DNA of 6,585 nucleotides from positions 1 to 6,585 of the forward strand of contig DTUW01000099.1 in the NCBI GenBank assembly GCA_012963895.1, given 5' to 3'. The position numbers and the translations under genes are program-made. The stretch is from Campylobacterales bacterium. GTDB lineage: Bacteria; Campylobacterota; Campylobacteria; Campylobacterales; Thiovulaceae. Each line of letters opens with the position of its first letter. Within the stretch, counting starts at the first letter, position 1. The notes below the pieces were generated by a model. It was not told the origin of the DNA, did not search any database, and saw only the letters and a list, made by a program, of their open reading frames with translations. Positions 1-6,483 of the stretch are shown here, piece by piece.

Positions 1-2
1 AC

Positions 3-134
3 GAAAAAGAACACCATGCACAAATTCAGGAAAAAAGAGACTTTATCGAAAAATACCTTATCGCCTCTCTTCAAACTGGACTAATTACCTCTTTTGAACA
101 ACTCTTAGAAGTTATAGAAAAATTGGAGATATAA
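3..134 (+). CDS. C-terminal end of an unrecognised protein (5' truncated by window)
   Basis: An open frame runs from the window edge (first full codon at base 3) to a TAA at 132-134 and gives 43 residues. The residues are rich in Glu, Lys, Leu and Ile and look amphipathic and helical, ending in EKLEI. The other two forward frames hit stops within the same stretch (TAA in frame 1, TGA in frame 2), which supports this as the real end of a gene entering from the left. No motif identifies the family, and I do not assign a function. It ends 75 bp before the ABC ATPase start, so it could be cotranscribed with it or be the end of an upstream operon. Confidence 0.65.
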   Translation, partial: EKEHHAQIQEKRDFIEKYLIASLQTGLITSFEQLLEVIEKLEI

Positions 135-170
135 AAAATAGTATATAACTAATCCAACTTACCTATTTGT

Positions 171-176
171 TAGAAT
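171..176 (+). promoter_or_regulatory. Candidate -10 box (TAGAAT) for the ABC transporter pair
   Basis: The 75-bp gap at 135-209 contains TAGAAT, preceded by TTTGT, 33 bases before the ATPase start codon. The same hexamer lies at a similar distance before hslU. No convincing -35 box is visible, which is usual for Campylobacterota sigma-70 promoters. TATATA/TATAAC at 142-149 is a competing candidate. In such AT-rich DNA either could be chance, so confidence is low. Confidence 0.25.
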
Positions 177-195
177 TTCCACAAAATACCATCTT

Positions 196-201
196 AGGAA
201 G
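196..201 (+). promoter_or_regulatory. Ribosome binding site of the ABC ATPase
   Basis: AGGAAG lies 8 nt before the ATG at 210, a normal Shine-Dalgarno spacing. It supports that ATG as the start, and the encoded protein then begins directly with the first beta strand typical of ABC ATPases (MLEINNLHLT). Confidence 0.6.
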
Positions 202-209
202 TTTTTTCA

Positions 210-848
210 ATGTTGGAAATTAACAATCTACACCTAACACGAGGGAAAGATAAGATATTGAATGGAGTAACTTTCGAAATTCGAATAAACCAAATTGTTG
301 GTATCTACGGCTCTATCTCATCTGGTAAAACCTCGATGGTTGAAGCTCTATTCAACTTTATCCCTTTTGACAATGGAACTGTCATTTTTGAAAACAAAAA
401 AATAGCTTATAACCAACCTAAACATATCTCAAAAATCAGAAACAAAATAGGTTATGTTCCCCAAAAAGATTACTTTTTACAAGCTGGAAATATATTGGAA
501 AATATCCAGTGGATTGGTCGAGTATCGAAAGATAAAGCGATAGAACTTGCAACCTATACCGAAATATCAGATATTCTATATTCCAATATCGATAATCTAT
601 CAGGTAGTGAAAAATTTCGCTTTAAACTTACATTGGCTCTTTTGAAAGAGCCTCAATTACTATTTATTGACGAACCACTCACCCATATTTTTCCAAAATA
701 TATCAATGATTTTACGAACCTCATCGACAAAATATCTAAACATAGAAAAATAGGAGTTCTTATCCTCTCTCAATACCAGCCTCTATTTGAAAATAAGATA
801 TTTACCCACCTTTTCAAATTGGAACAAGGGAGGCTAAATGGGGCTTAG
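210..848 (+). CDS. Divergent ABC transporter ATP-binding protein (LolD/FtsE/MacB-ATPase type)
   Basis: This is a 212-residue cytoplasmic nucleotide-binding subunit, about the usual length for LolD/FtsE-type ATPases. It would hydrolyse ATP to drive the membrane protein encoded next. Visible motifs in order are: Walker A GSISSGKT at residues 34-41; Q-loop Gln85 in GYVPQ; signature LSGSE at 130-134; Walker B QLLFIDEP at 149-156 with catalytic Glu155. Several normally invariant positions differ. The second Gly of LSGGQ/E is Ser133. The D-loop after Walker B lacks its usual Asp (LTHIF). The H-loop His is replaced by Gln188 in LILSQY. Either the enzyme works with altered catalysis or it is a slow mechanical switch. 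The stop overlaps the permease start by 11 nt, which implies translational coupling and a stable ATPase/permease complex. The family is certain; the substrate is unknown. LolCDE-like or MacB-like function is inferred from the partner. Confidence 0.9.
   Translation: MLEINNLHLTRGKDKILNGVTFEIRINQIVGIYGSISSGKTSMVEALFNFIPFDNGTVIFENKKIAYNQPKHISKIRNKIGYVPQKDYFLQAGNILENIQWIGRVSKDKAIELATYTEISDILYSNIDNLSGSEKFRFKLTLALLKEPQLLFIDEPLTHIFPKYINDFTNLIDKISKHRKIGVLILSQYQPLFENKIFTHLFKLEQGRLNGA
826..833 (+). promoter_or_regulatory. Strong ribosome binding site of the permease, inside the ATPase gene
   Basis: AAGGGAGG sits within the last codons of the ATPase gene, 4 nt before the ATG at 838. It is one of the best Shine-Dalgarno matches in the window and fixes the start of the overlapping permease gene. 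Confidence 0.7.
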
Positions 849-1962
849 TTTGAGTTACATAAAAAGAAATTTGGATATATACCTAACTACTATCCTAATT
901 CTCCTGTCTCTTTCGGCTCTCTTCTTCTTTGTGAAATATTGGAATGAAACAAGCCTTTACCTATCTTCAAGCTATTCACATTTTATCACTCCTCAATCTC
1001 TGATAGTAAAAAAGGAGACTACCAGCGGAACAGGTGGAATAGATATTATCACCATGAAAAAGATTGAAAAAATTCTAAGCGATTACGATTCAAGTATTCG
1101 CAATATTAGCTACCGATTGAAACTATATGGTATCTCCAAATACCAAGAGAGAGAGAGCCAATTTTTCGGAATAGGGGTCTCTTTTCAACGAGATGAAGAG
1201 TTTCTAAATCGCTATATAGATTTTATAGGAGAGACCCCGCAATTGAAAAGTTTGAAAAATCGTATCTTTGTTAGCTCCACCCTCGCAGATAGGTTACATG
1301 TCGAAATAGGTTCAACTATTGATATATATCTCCTAAATAGAGATAGTGAAAAGTTGGACTATGAGATTATCAATAGTGCATCTTACAAAATCGGCGGTCT
1401 TTTTAGAGAAAAGTTCAAAAATCGCGAACTGATTCTATTTCCAGCTGGACTGGCGGAGTCTGTTGTAAATAGTTCTGAGTTCGATGAGGTTGTGATAGAG
1501 TTCTATACCAAAGAGGATAGACTCAGATATAGAGACGAATTGGAGAAAAAACTATCTGAAATAGGTCTATATATCAAAGATATTGAAGACAACAGCGAAA
1601 GAGAAAAAATGGAGTTTGAAATAGGGATATTCTATCTTTTCCTCCTATTTTTCGTATTACTCCTAAGCTATCGAGATGTCTCTATATTGATTGAGAGACG
1701 ACGAGAAGATATGGGAACTCTGATAAATTATGGCTGGACAAACATGCAGATAGCCATATCCAATATTCGAGAAGTTGCAATATTTCACCTCATCACATAT
1801 ATAGCTATCTTAGGAATATTGATGATAGCTATCCAATTTGTAGATATATATCCACAATCAAACCCGTTGGTAGAGTTACCAACTTTGGTTGCTCCAATTG
1901 TGGGAACAAGTCTATTGGTTCATATGGTTTGGTATCTATTTTTTACAAAGTTTGAGAGGTGA
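838..1962 (+). CDS. FtsX/LolC/MacB-type ABC transporter permease
   Basis: This is a 374-residue inner-membrane protein with the topology of the MacB/LolC/FtsX superfamily. There is one N-terminal membrane helix (about residues 12-33). A large extracytoplasmic domain follows (about 34-258). Three C-terminal helices follow (about 260-278, 312-335 and 350-369). The extracytoplasmic segment around 143-165 (FVSSTLADRLHVEIGSTIDI) resembles the LolC/LolE pattern in which a protein 'kept L' is followed by GD/GS and a beta strand. The cytoplasmic stretch after TM2 (RRREDMGTLINYGWT, 287-301) matches the conserved coupling-helix region of the family (RRxEIGxLxAxG). FtsX itself is usually shorter (about 270-300 residues), so LolC/E-like or MacB-like function is favoured. 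These proteins convert ATPase cycles into periplasmic movement that extracts lipoproteins or drives export. The start has a strong RBS. An (AG)6 tract lies at 1146-1157. The stop codon directly abuts the convergent gspF-like gene. Confidence 0.85.
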   Translation: MGLSLSYIKRNLDIYLTTILILLSLSALFFFVKYWNETSLYLSSSYSHFITPQSLIVKKETTSGTGGIDIITMKKIEKILSDYDSSIRNISYRLKLYGISKYQERESQFFGIGVSFQRDEEFLNRYIDFIGETPQLKSLKNRIFVSSTLADRLHVEIGSTIDIYLLNRDSEKLDYEIINSASYKIGGLFREKFKNRELILFPAGLAESVVNSSEFDEVVIEFYTKEDRLRYRDELEKKLSEIGLYIKDIEDNSEREKMEFEIGIFYLFLLFFVLLLSYRDVSILIERRREDMGTLINYGWTNMQIAISNIREVAIFHLITYIAILGILMIAIQFVDIYPQSNPLVELPTLVAPIVGTSLLVHMVWYLFFTKFER

Positions 1963-1976
1963 TTAGCGACCTTTCA
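1953..1976. other. Inverted repeat spanning the stop codons of two convergent genes
   Basis: TGAGAGGT at 1953-1960 can pair with ACCTTTCA at 1969-1976, giving an 8-bp stem with one G-U pair and an 8-nt loop. It spans the TGA of the permease (1960-1962) and the stop of the minus-strand gene (1963-1965). No T-run follows on either strand, so it is not a textbook intrinsic terminator. It could still stall or separate converging transcripts. It may also be a chance pairing. Confidence 0.3.
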
Positions 1977-3210
1977 CAACAGAACCGAGATTCCAGATAG
2001 GGAGAAAGATACCTAATGCTAAGATAGTTACCAATGCACCTATAAAAAAGAGGATAACAGGCTCTAAAAGTGAGTGGAGATTTTCAATAATTCGGTTGAA
2101 ATTCCTTTTGTAATAGTCAGCTATGTTGTTTAACATCTTTTGAAGCTCTCCACTGCTTTCACCTGTATATATCATCTGAATAACCATATTGTCAAAGATT
2201 TTGCTATTTTCAAAACTTTGGTATAAAGAAGCTCCTCTATTGATTTCGATATAGCTTCTCTGTAATTTTTCCCTTAAAACGAGATTATCAACCATTGAAA
2301 TCGAGATTTCCAGAGCCTCAAAAATAGAAATTCCAGCATTGAGAAGCTCGGCAAAAACGATAGTAAATCGATTCAGGGTAGAGTAGAGGACAATGTTTTT
2401 TATGATATATGTCTTCAACATTAGAAAATCTATCCAATACCGAAACCGTTCCGAATGTCTAAGGAAATATCGAAAAGTGAGAAAGAGGAGAGAAAAGAGA
2501 AAAAATAGCCACCCTCCATAATTGCTAAAAAATTGTTCTGTTCCCAAAAGTAGTTTAGTCAAAAACGGCAAATCTGAATGAAACCTATCAAAGATAGATT
2601 GAAATTTAGGAATAACGAAATTTATCATAACCACCATTGCAATCACCATAGCAATCATGACATTGCGAGGGTATGCCATCGCCTTTTTTACCTTTATTTT
2701 ATTGTCTCGTATCTCCTCCAACATCTCAACCAATTTGAAAAGGGCTTTTGCACTATCCCCCGTCTTGTCTCCAAGTTTCACCATAGTAATAGTAAGAGTT
2801 CCAAATACCAGTTCGAACTTTTGAAAAGCATCAGATAGAGATTGACCATTATTTATGTCGTTACTAATATTCTCAATGATATTTTTCAGATTCCTATCTC
2901 TGATATTTTTCTGAATTTCCTGTAAAGCATTCAATATCGATATTCCAGCATCACTCATAACAGCGAGTTGGTGGAGAAAAAATATTTTGCTCTCCTCGTC
3001 AATAGAGTTGAGTTGGAAAAAATCGGCTAACTTCTCTTTTACCTCATCGAGTGAAAAGGTCTTAGATGTAGTAACTTCTCGAATCTGCAATATCTTACAT
3101 CGTGGAAATTGGGTAAAGACTGCATCGTATAGCTCTCGTTTAGATTTGGCTTCAAATAGTTCGGTTCTCTCTTTTCCGTGGTATAGCAATTTCACTCGAT
3201 AATTTTTCAT
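1963..3210 (-). CDS. Type II secretion / type IV pilus platform protein, GspF/PilC family
   Basis: This is a 415-residue polytopic inner-membrane protein of the usual family length. It has an N-terminal cytoplasmic region (1-70; AKSKRELYDAV matches the family start) and two tandem T2SSF repeats at about 76-201 and 278-403. The repeats carry parallel motifs: FLHQLAVMSDAGISILNAL with FAELLNAGISIFEALEI, and GDKTGD (147-152) with GESSGEL (350-356). Membrane helices lie near 183-201, 233-250 and 384-405. The C-terminus LPIWNLGSVVK is characteristic. Such proteins form the membrane platform that couples the PilB/GspE ATPase to pilus or pseudopilus assembly. In Campylobacter a homologue (CtsF) acts in natural transformation, so DNA uptake is a plausible role here. 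No PilB, pilin or secretin gene adjoins it in this window. The start ATG has a modest GGA six nt upstream; an earlier ATG in the leader runs into a stop at once. Confidence 0.9.
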   Translation of the reverse strand: MKNYRVKLLYHGKERTELFEAKSKRELYDAVFTQFPRCKILQIREVTTSKTFSLDEVKEKLADFFQLNSIDEESKIFFLHQLAVMSDAGISILNALQEIQKNIRDRNLKNIIENISNDINNGQSLSDAFQKFELVFGTLTITMVKLGDKTGDSAKALFKLVEMLEEIRDNKIKVKKAMAYPRNVMIAMVIAMVVMINFVIPKFQSIFDRFHSDLPFLTKLLLGTEQFFSNYGGWLFFLFSLLFLTFRYFLRHSERFRYWIDFLMLKTYIIKNIVLYSTLNRFTIVFAELLNAGISIFEALEISISMVDNLVLREKLQRSYIEINRGASLYQSFENSKIFDNMVIQMIYTGESSGELQKMLNNIADYYKRNFNRIIENLHSLLEPVILFFIGALVTILALGIFLPIWNLGSVVKGR

Positions 3211-3241
3211 CTCTATTCCATTTGGATATCTGCTAAGATGA

Positions 3242-3247
3242 TAGAAT
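3242..3247 (+). promoter_or_regulatory. Candidate -10 box (TAGAAT) for the hslU operon
   Basis: TAGAAT lies 28 bases before the hslU ATG in the 65-bp divergent spacer 3211-3275, overlapped by TATAAA at 3248-3253. No clear -35 is seen. It would serve hslU and the downstream restriction-modification genes and panC, since none of the later junctions has room for a promoter outside coding sequence. Confidence 0.35.
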
Positions 3248-3251
3248 TATA
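3246..3251 (-). promoter_or_regulatory. Candidate -10 box (TATAAT) for the gspF/pilC-like gene
   Basis: On the minus strand the spacer reads ATTTTTTATAAT, a perfect TATAAT preceded by a T-run. The T-run resembles the T-rich upstream element of Campylobacterota sigma-70 promoters. It lies about 35 nt before the minus-strand start codon. It overlaps by two bases the candidate box for hslU on the opposite strand. Confidence 0.4.
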
Positions 3252-3266
3252 AAAAATCTTCACGAA

Positions 3267-3272
3267 AAGGGA
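3267..3272 (+). promoter_or_regulatory. Ribosome binding site of hslU
   Basis: AAGGGA ends 3 nt before the ATG at 3276. It supports this ATG, which yields an N-terminus collinear with known HslU proteins. Confidence 0.55.
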
Positions 3273-3275
3273 ATT

Positions 3276-4622
3276 ATGTTAGACCCAAAGAGTGCCACCC
3301 CTTCCGAAATTGTCAAATACCTAGATGAGTATATTATTGGACAGAAAGAGGCTAAAAAGATTATAGCCCTCGCTTTAAGAACCAGATATAGACGAATGAA
3401 ATTGGATAGAGAGATGCAGGAGGAGATAACTCCAAAAAATATCCTTATGATTGGTTCTACCGGAGTTGGAAAAACTGAGATTGCAAGACGACTTGCGAAA
3501 ATAATGAATTTCCCTTTTATAAAAGTTGAAGCCTCCAAATATACAGAGGTTGGATTTGTCGGTAGAGATGTGGAATCTATGGTTAGAGATTTGGTTAGCT
3601 ACTCCTACAACATGGTTAAACAGCAGTTTGAAAAAGATAACTCTAAAAAGATAGAGGAGTATATTTTAGAGAAGATATTAGATAAGTTAGTTCCTCCACC
3701 TCATCAACTCTCCTCTATATCAGAAGAGGAATATATAGATTCGAGGAATAAGATGATGGAAAAGGTAATCAATGGGGAGATGGATAGTAAGAAGATAAAA
3801 ATAGAGATTTCCAAAAATCCAAACTTCAATATCAACGGCGATATTGGAGACAGAGGAATAGGGATTATTGAAATACAGGAACACTTTTCATCAATGTTCG
3901 ATATGTTAGGAGGAAAAAAGGAGGTTAGAGAGGTAACTATCAAGGAGGCAAAAGAGTTACTAAGAGTAGAAGCCCTCAATACAATATTGGATAAAAAAGA
4001 GATAAAAGCAGAGGCGATTAGAAAGGCACAAGAGGAAGGGATTATATTTATTGACGAAATAGACAAAATCGCTGTTGGCTCTAAAAATGGAAATAGGAGC
4101 GACCCAAGTAAAGAGGGGGTTCAGAGAGACCTATTACCTATCGTAGAGGGTAGCAGTGTAAATACTAAATATGGACAGGTCAAAACCGACCATATCCTAT
4201 TTATCGCTGCCGGTGCTTTCCACCTAAGTAAGCCGAGCGACCTAATCCCTGAACTACAAGGGCGGTTTCCTCTTAGGGTAGAGCTTGACAATTTGAATGA
4301 AGAGACCCTATATCAGATATTGACTAAACCTAAAAACTCACTTCTAAAACAGTATCAAGCCCTCTTAAAGGTTGAGGGGGTAACTTTGGAGTTTGAAGAT
4401 GAAGCTATTCGAACCATTGCCAAAATATCCCAAAAAGCTAATGAGAAGACAGAAGATATTGGAGCTAGACGACTTCATACCGTAATTGAAAAGGTGGTCG
4501 AGGATATTAGTTTTGAAGCTGAAAAATATATAGATGAGGTGGTAACTATTACCCCTGCAATGGTTGAAGAGAAGCTAAATGAATTTATTGAAAACGAGGA
4601 TATAGCCCACTATATTTTATAG
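3276..4622 (+). CDS. hslU: HslU (ClpY), ATPase subunit of the HslUV protease
   Basis: This is a complete 448-residue AAA+ unfoldase, typical for the family (about 440-450). HslU hexamers unfold cytoplasmic substrates and thread them into the HslV peptidase. The start TPSEIVKYLDEYIIGQ matches the family. Walker A GSTGVGKT is at 60-67 and the pore loop GFVG at 93-96 (GYVG in E. coli). The I-domain falls at about 110-245. Walker B IIFIDEID is at 256-263. The arginine finger is in ELQGRF (Arg330). Sensor 2 is in GARRLHTVIEKV (from 396). The C-terminal tail ends AHYIL, like the SRFIL-type tails that dock into HslV. All catalytic positions are intact, so it should be active. What is odd is that hslV, normally immediately upstream, is not here; a minus-strand gspF/pilC-like gene occupies that place. 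The TAG stop is followed at once by the methyltransferase ATG in the same frame. Confidence 0.97.
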   Translation: MLDPKSATPSEIVKYLDEYIIGQKEAKKIIALALRTRYRRMKLDREMQEEITPKNILMIGSTGVGKTEIARRLAKIMNFPFIKVEASKYTEVGFVGRDVESMVRDLVSYSYNMVKQQFEKDNSKKIEEYILEKILDKLVPPPHQLSSISEEEYIDSRNKMMEKVINGEMDSKKIKIEISKNPNFNINGDIGDRGIGIIEIQEHFSSMFDMLGGKKEVREVTIKEAKELLRVEALNTILDKKEIKAEAIRKAQEEGIIFIDEIDKIAVGSKNGNRSDPSKEGVQRDLLPIVEGSSVNTKYGQVKTDHILFIAAGAFHLSKPSDLIPELQGRFPLRVELDNLNEETLYQILTKPKNSLLKQYQALLKVEGVTLEFEDEAIRTIAKISQKANEKTEDIGARRLHTVIEKVVEDISFEAEKYIDEVVTITPAMVEEKLNEFIENEDIAHYIL

Positions 4623-5744
4623 ATGGAGATTGATAGAGTAAATTTTGGAGTTTTCTATACTCCTCAACAGTATATATCCATTATTTGGAGGGAAATAGAG
4701 AAATATATTGACCAAAACACCACTATATTAGATAGTTCGTGTGGGCAGGGTGATTTTTTTAGAAAAGATATTTCTACTACCCAAATAGGTGTTGATGTCG
4801 ATTCTGATGCTATCCAAAAGGCAAAATCAAAGTTTCCCAATGTGAAGTTTTTTAGTCGAAATAGTTTGTTGAATGTTTCAAGAGATACTTTTGGTATTGA
4901 AGAGACAAGAAAACTTATTATTATTGGCAACCCTCCATATAATGATATTACCTCTCTTGCAAAAAAAGAGCAGAAAACAAAATATATAGAGATGGATAGC
5001 GATATAGTAACTAGGGATTATGGAATGAGTTTTTTACTTTCATACTCTAAATTGAATAGTGATATTATTGCTATCCTCCACCCTCTCTCATATCTAATCA
5101 AAAAAGCTAATTTCAATCTTTTGAAGAAATTTACAAACAGATATAGACTTGTAAAGGGAATAGTTGTAAGTAGTTCCACTTTTTACCAAACATCAAAATC
5201 TAACCCTTTTCCAATTTTGATAGCTACCTATGAAAGCAATCCCTTAGGTATGGATTTTGAATTTATCCGTAGTTTCGAATTTCAGACTATTGAAGGTAAG
5301 AAGTTTCGAATCAAAGACTTCGACTACATACCAAACTATATTAGGAAATACCCGCTAAAAAAAATCAAATATAGAGATGGAGATATTCTATTTTGGACCA
5401 TGAGAGATTTAAATGCATTGAAACGAAATAGAACCTTTGTAAAGAAATACAGCACAAATACTATTGTAGTAGATATTGCAAAATTGGATTACTATGTGTA
5501 TGTAGATGTTGTTAAACATTACAGTTCGCTATTTCCATACTATTTCGGTAATTTGGATATTATTATTGATAACGAAATGTTTAAACAATATAGAGATTAC
5601 TTTATTCAAGATAGTTTAAATAGATGGAGTTTTCTAAATTCATTCTATACAAAAATAGATATGAAATTGGAAACTATCCAAACAAAAATTAGAGAATATT
5701 TCAAAAATCTTTTAGGAGACCACTATGTCAATTTACAAAATTGA
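4623..5744 (+). CDS. N6-adenine DNA methyltransferase (gamma class) of a restriction-modification pair
   Basis: This 373-residue enzyme would transfer a methyl group from S-adenosylmethionine to adenine N6 in a specific DNA sequence and so protect the host from the restriction enzyme encoded next. Motifs come in the gamma-class order X-I-II-IV. Motif X is FYTPQQ (11-16). Motif I is DSSCGQGDFF (37-46), the DPxCGxGxF pattern with Ser for Pro. Motif II is GVDVD (56-60). The catalytic motif IV is IGNPPYND (102-109). A post-IV hydrophobic strand with HPLSYL lies at 153-158. The C-terminal 200 residues are presumably target recognition; I cannot read the specificity from them. The gene starts directly after the hslU TAG, in the same frame, with no Shine-Dalgarno close by, so translation probably depends on re-initiation after hslU. 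The end overlaps the next gene by 20 nt. The 3' part is clearly more AT-rich than hslU (12 G/C in 5581-5640). Confidence 0.92.
   Translation: MEIDRVNFGVFYTPQQYISIIWREIEKYIDQNTTILDSSCGQGDFFRKDISTTQIGVDVDSDAIQKAKSKFPNVKFFSRNSLLNVSRDTFGIEETRKLIIIGNPPYNDITSLAKKEQKTKYIEMDSDIVTRDYGMSFLLSYSKLNSDIIAILHPLSYLIKKANFNLLKKFTNRYRLVKGIVVSSSTFYQTSKSNPFPILIATYESNPLGMDFEFIRSFEFQTIEGKKFRIKDFDYIPNYIRKYPLKKIKYRDGDILFWTMRDLNALKRNRTFVKKYSTNTIVVDIAKLDYYVYVDVVKHYSSLFPYYFGNLDIIIDNEMFKQYRDYFIQDSLNRWSFLNSFYTKIDMKLETIQTKIREYFKNLLGDHYVNLQN
5712..5718 (+). promoter_or_regulatory. Ribosome binding site of the restriction gene, inside the methyltransferase gene
   Basis: TTAGGAG lies 6 nt before the ATG at 5725, within the last codons of the methyltransferase gene. 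It is a strong site that decides the start of the overlapping gene. The restriction gene thus has its own good ribosome site whereas the methyltransferase has none visible. Confidence 0.65.
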
Positions 5745-6483
5745 TGAAAATAAAAAAGAACTATTGCTAACTATTCCATTAACTAATCACACAGGAAAAA
5801 TTAGAGTCAAAGAGAGAGACAATATTTATGGATATGGTATCCCATATGCCACTAAACAGAAACCTTTCAATCTCAAAAACTATATTGAATGGCAAATAAG
5901 TTATTACACAAATAATATAAATTTGACAACTCTTCAAGATTGTAAATTACATATTACAGATAGTGAAAAATATCTATATGAATTGAGTGAATATATATTT
6001 TACTTTATGAAATTTGGAATAGTTTCGAAAAGTGATTTAGAAAATATATATAAACACATATCCAGTTTAGAATATCAACAACTTATTGAACATCATTCGC
6101 ACAGTCAAATTAAAAGAACCCACCCAAACCAGATAACTATCAACAATTTAGACTTTGAAAAAGTAACAATCGAATATCCACAACTGATATATAGATTTGG
6201 TGAATATGAAATCATCGCAGAAATTACAATCAAGGAGAAACAGAGAGCTATTGGAATTCAAGCAATGTTGTATCTCTCTTTTCCAATTACCGAATTACTT
6301 ACGGACAATAAACCTTTGCTAGGTAGAAGTGCAAATACAAAAGAGGTAGCCTATTTCAAGTTCGATAAATCTAACTATTTCATACTTTTAGAGATGTTGA
6401 AAATATTTGGAATGTTGTCCATACCTCATAGAGATGATATTCTCACTATTCTTGAACTTCTAATAAGAGAATGTGATATATGA
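5725..6483 (+). CDS. Putative restriction enzyme, possibly R.PabI-family DNA adenine glycosylase (GTAC)
   Basis: This 252-residue soluble protein has no signal peptide or membrane helix. Position (20-nt overlap after an N6-adenine methyltransferase) makes a restriction enzyme role likely. I see no convincing PD-(D/E)xK, HNH or GIY-YIG core; ExxxK at Glu166-Lys170 is the nearest nuclease-like string. Features recall R.PabI as I remember it. R.PabI is a 226-residue 'half-pipe' enzyme that excises adenine from GTAC and leaves an abasic site. His235 and Asp238 in PHRDD have the spacing and near-C-terminal place of R.PabI His211/Asp214. Lys172-Gln173 in KEKQ could correspond to its Lys154 region. 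Glu55 and Tyr60 could match Glu63/Tyr68. Arg27 or Arg31 could match Arg32. These pairings are from memory, not alignment. GTAC is absent from the window, which fits. Base content is very low in GC (23 G/C in 5941-6060), suggesting acquired DNA. The stop overlaps panC by ATGA. Restriction role likely; PabI family roughly even odds. Confidence 0.6.
   Translation: MSIYKIDENKKELLLTIPLTNHTGKIRVKERDNIYGYGIPYATKQKPFNLKNYIEWQISYYTNNINLTTLQDCKLHITDSEKYLYELSEYIFYFMKFGIVSKSDLENIYKHISSLEYQQLIEHHSHSQIKRTHPNQITINNLDFEKVTIEYPQLIYRFGEYEIIAEITIKEKQRAIGIQAMLYLSFPITELLTDNKPLLGRSANTKEVAYFKFDKSNYFILLEMLKIFGMLSIPHRDDILTILELLIRECDI

Noticed and set aside
123..157. TTGGA/TCCAA inverted repeat after the first partial gene, as a terminator
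   Set aside because: The stem is only 5 bp with a 25-nt loop and no T-run follows.
1146..1157. (AG)6 dinucleotide tract inside the permease gene, as a phase-variation switch
   Set aside because: Six units is short for slipped-strand switching, the frame is open, and it encodes an ordinary ERE stretch in the extracytoplasmic domain.
2578..3202. Two + strand open frames opposite the gspF/pilC-like gene (86 and 71 codons)
   Set aside because: They lie antisense inside a gene with clear family motifs, have low-complexity or His/Ser-rich products, no good ribosome site and no recognisable domain.
3260..4066. Two minus-strand open frames opposite hslU (92 and 120 codons)
   Set aside because: They are antisense to a strongly conserved gene; their Ile/Ser/Leu-rich products are what the reverse of Glu/Lys/Asp-rich coding sequence gives.
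4664..4930. Minus-strand open frame opposite the methyltransferase (88 codons)
   Set aside because: It overlaps motifs X to IV of the methyltransferase on the other strand and has no features of its own.
6218..6243. Glu166-x-x-x-Lys170 / Glu171-Lys172 in the restriction gene as a PD-(D/E)xK nuclease core
   Set aside because: The spacing is not a clean (D/E)xK, and no convincing upstream PD pair in a hydrophobic strand is visible. Kept only as the alternative to the PabI idea.
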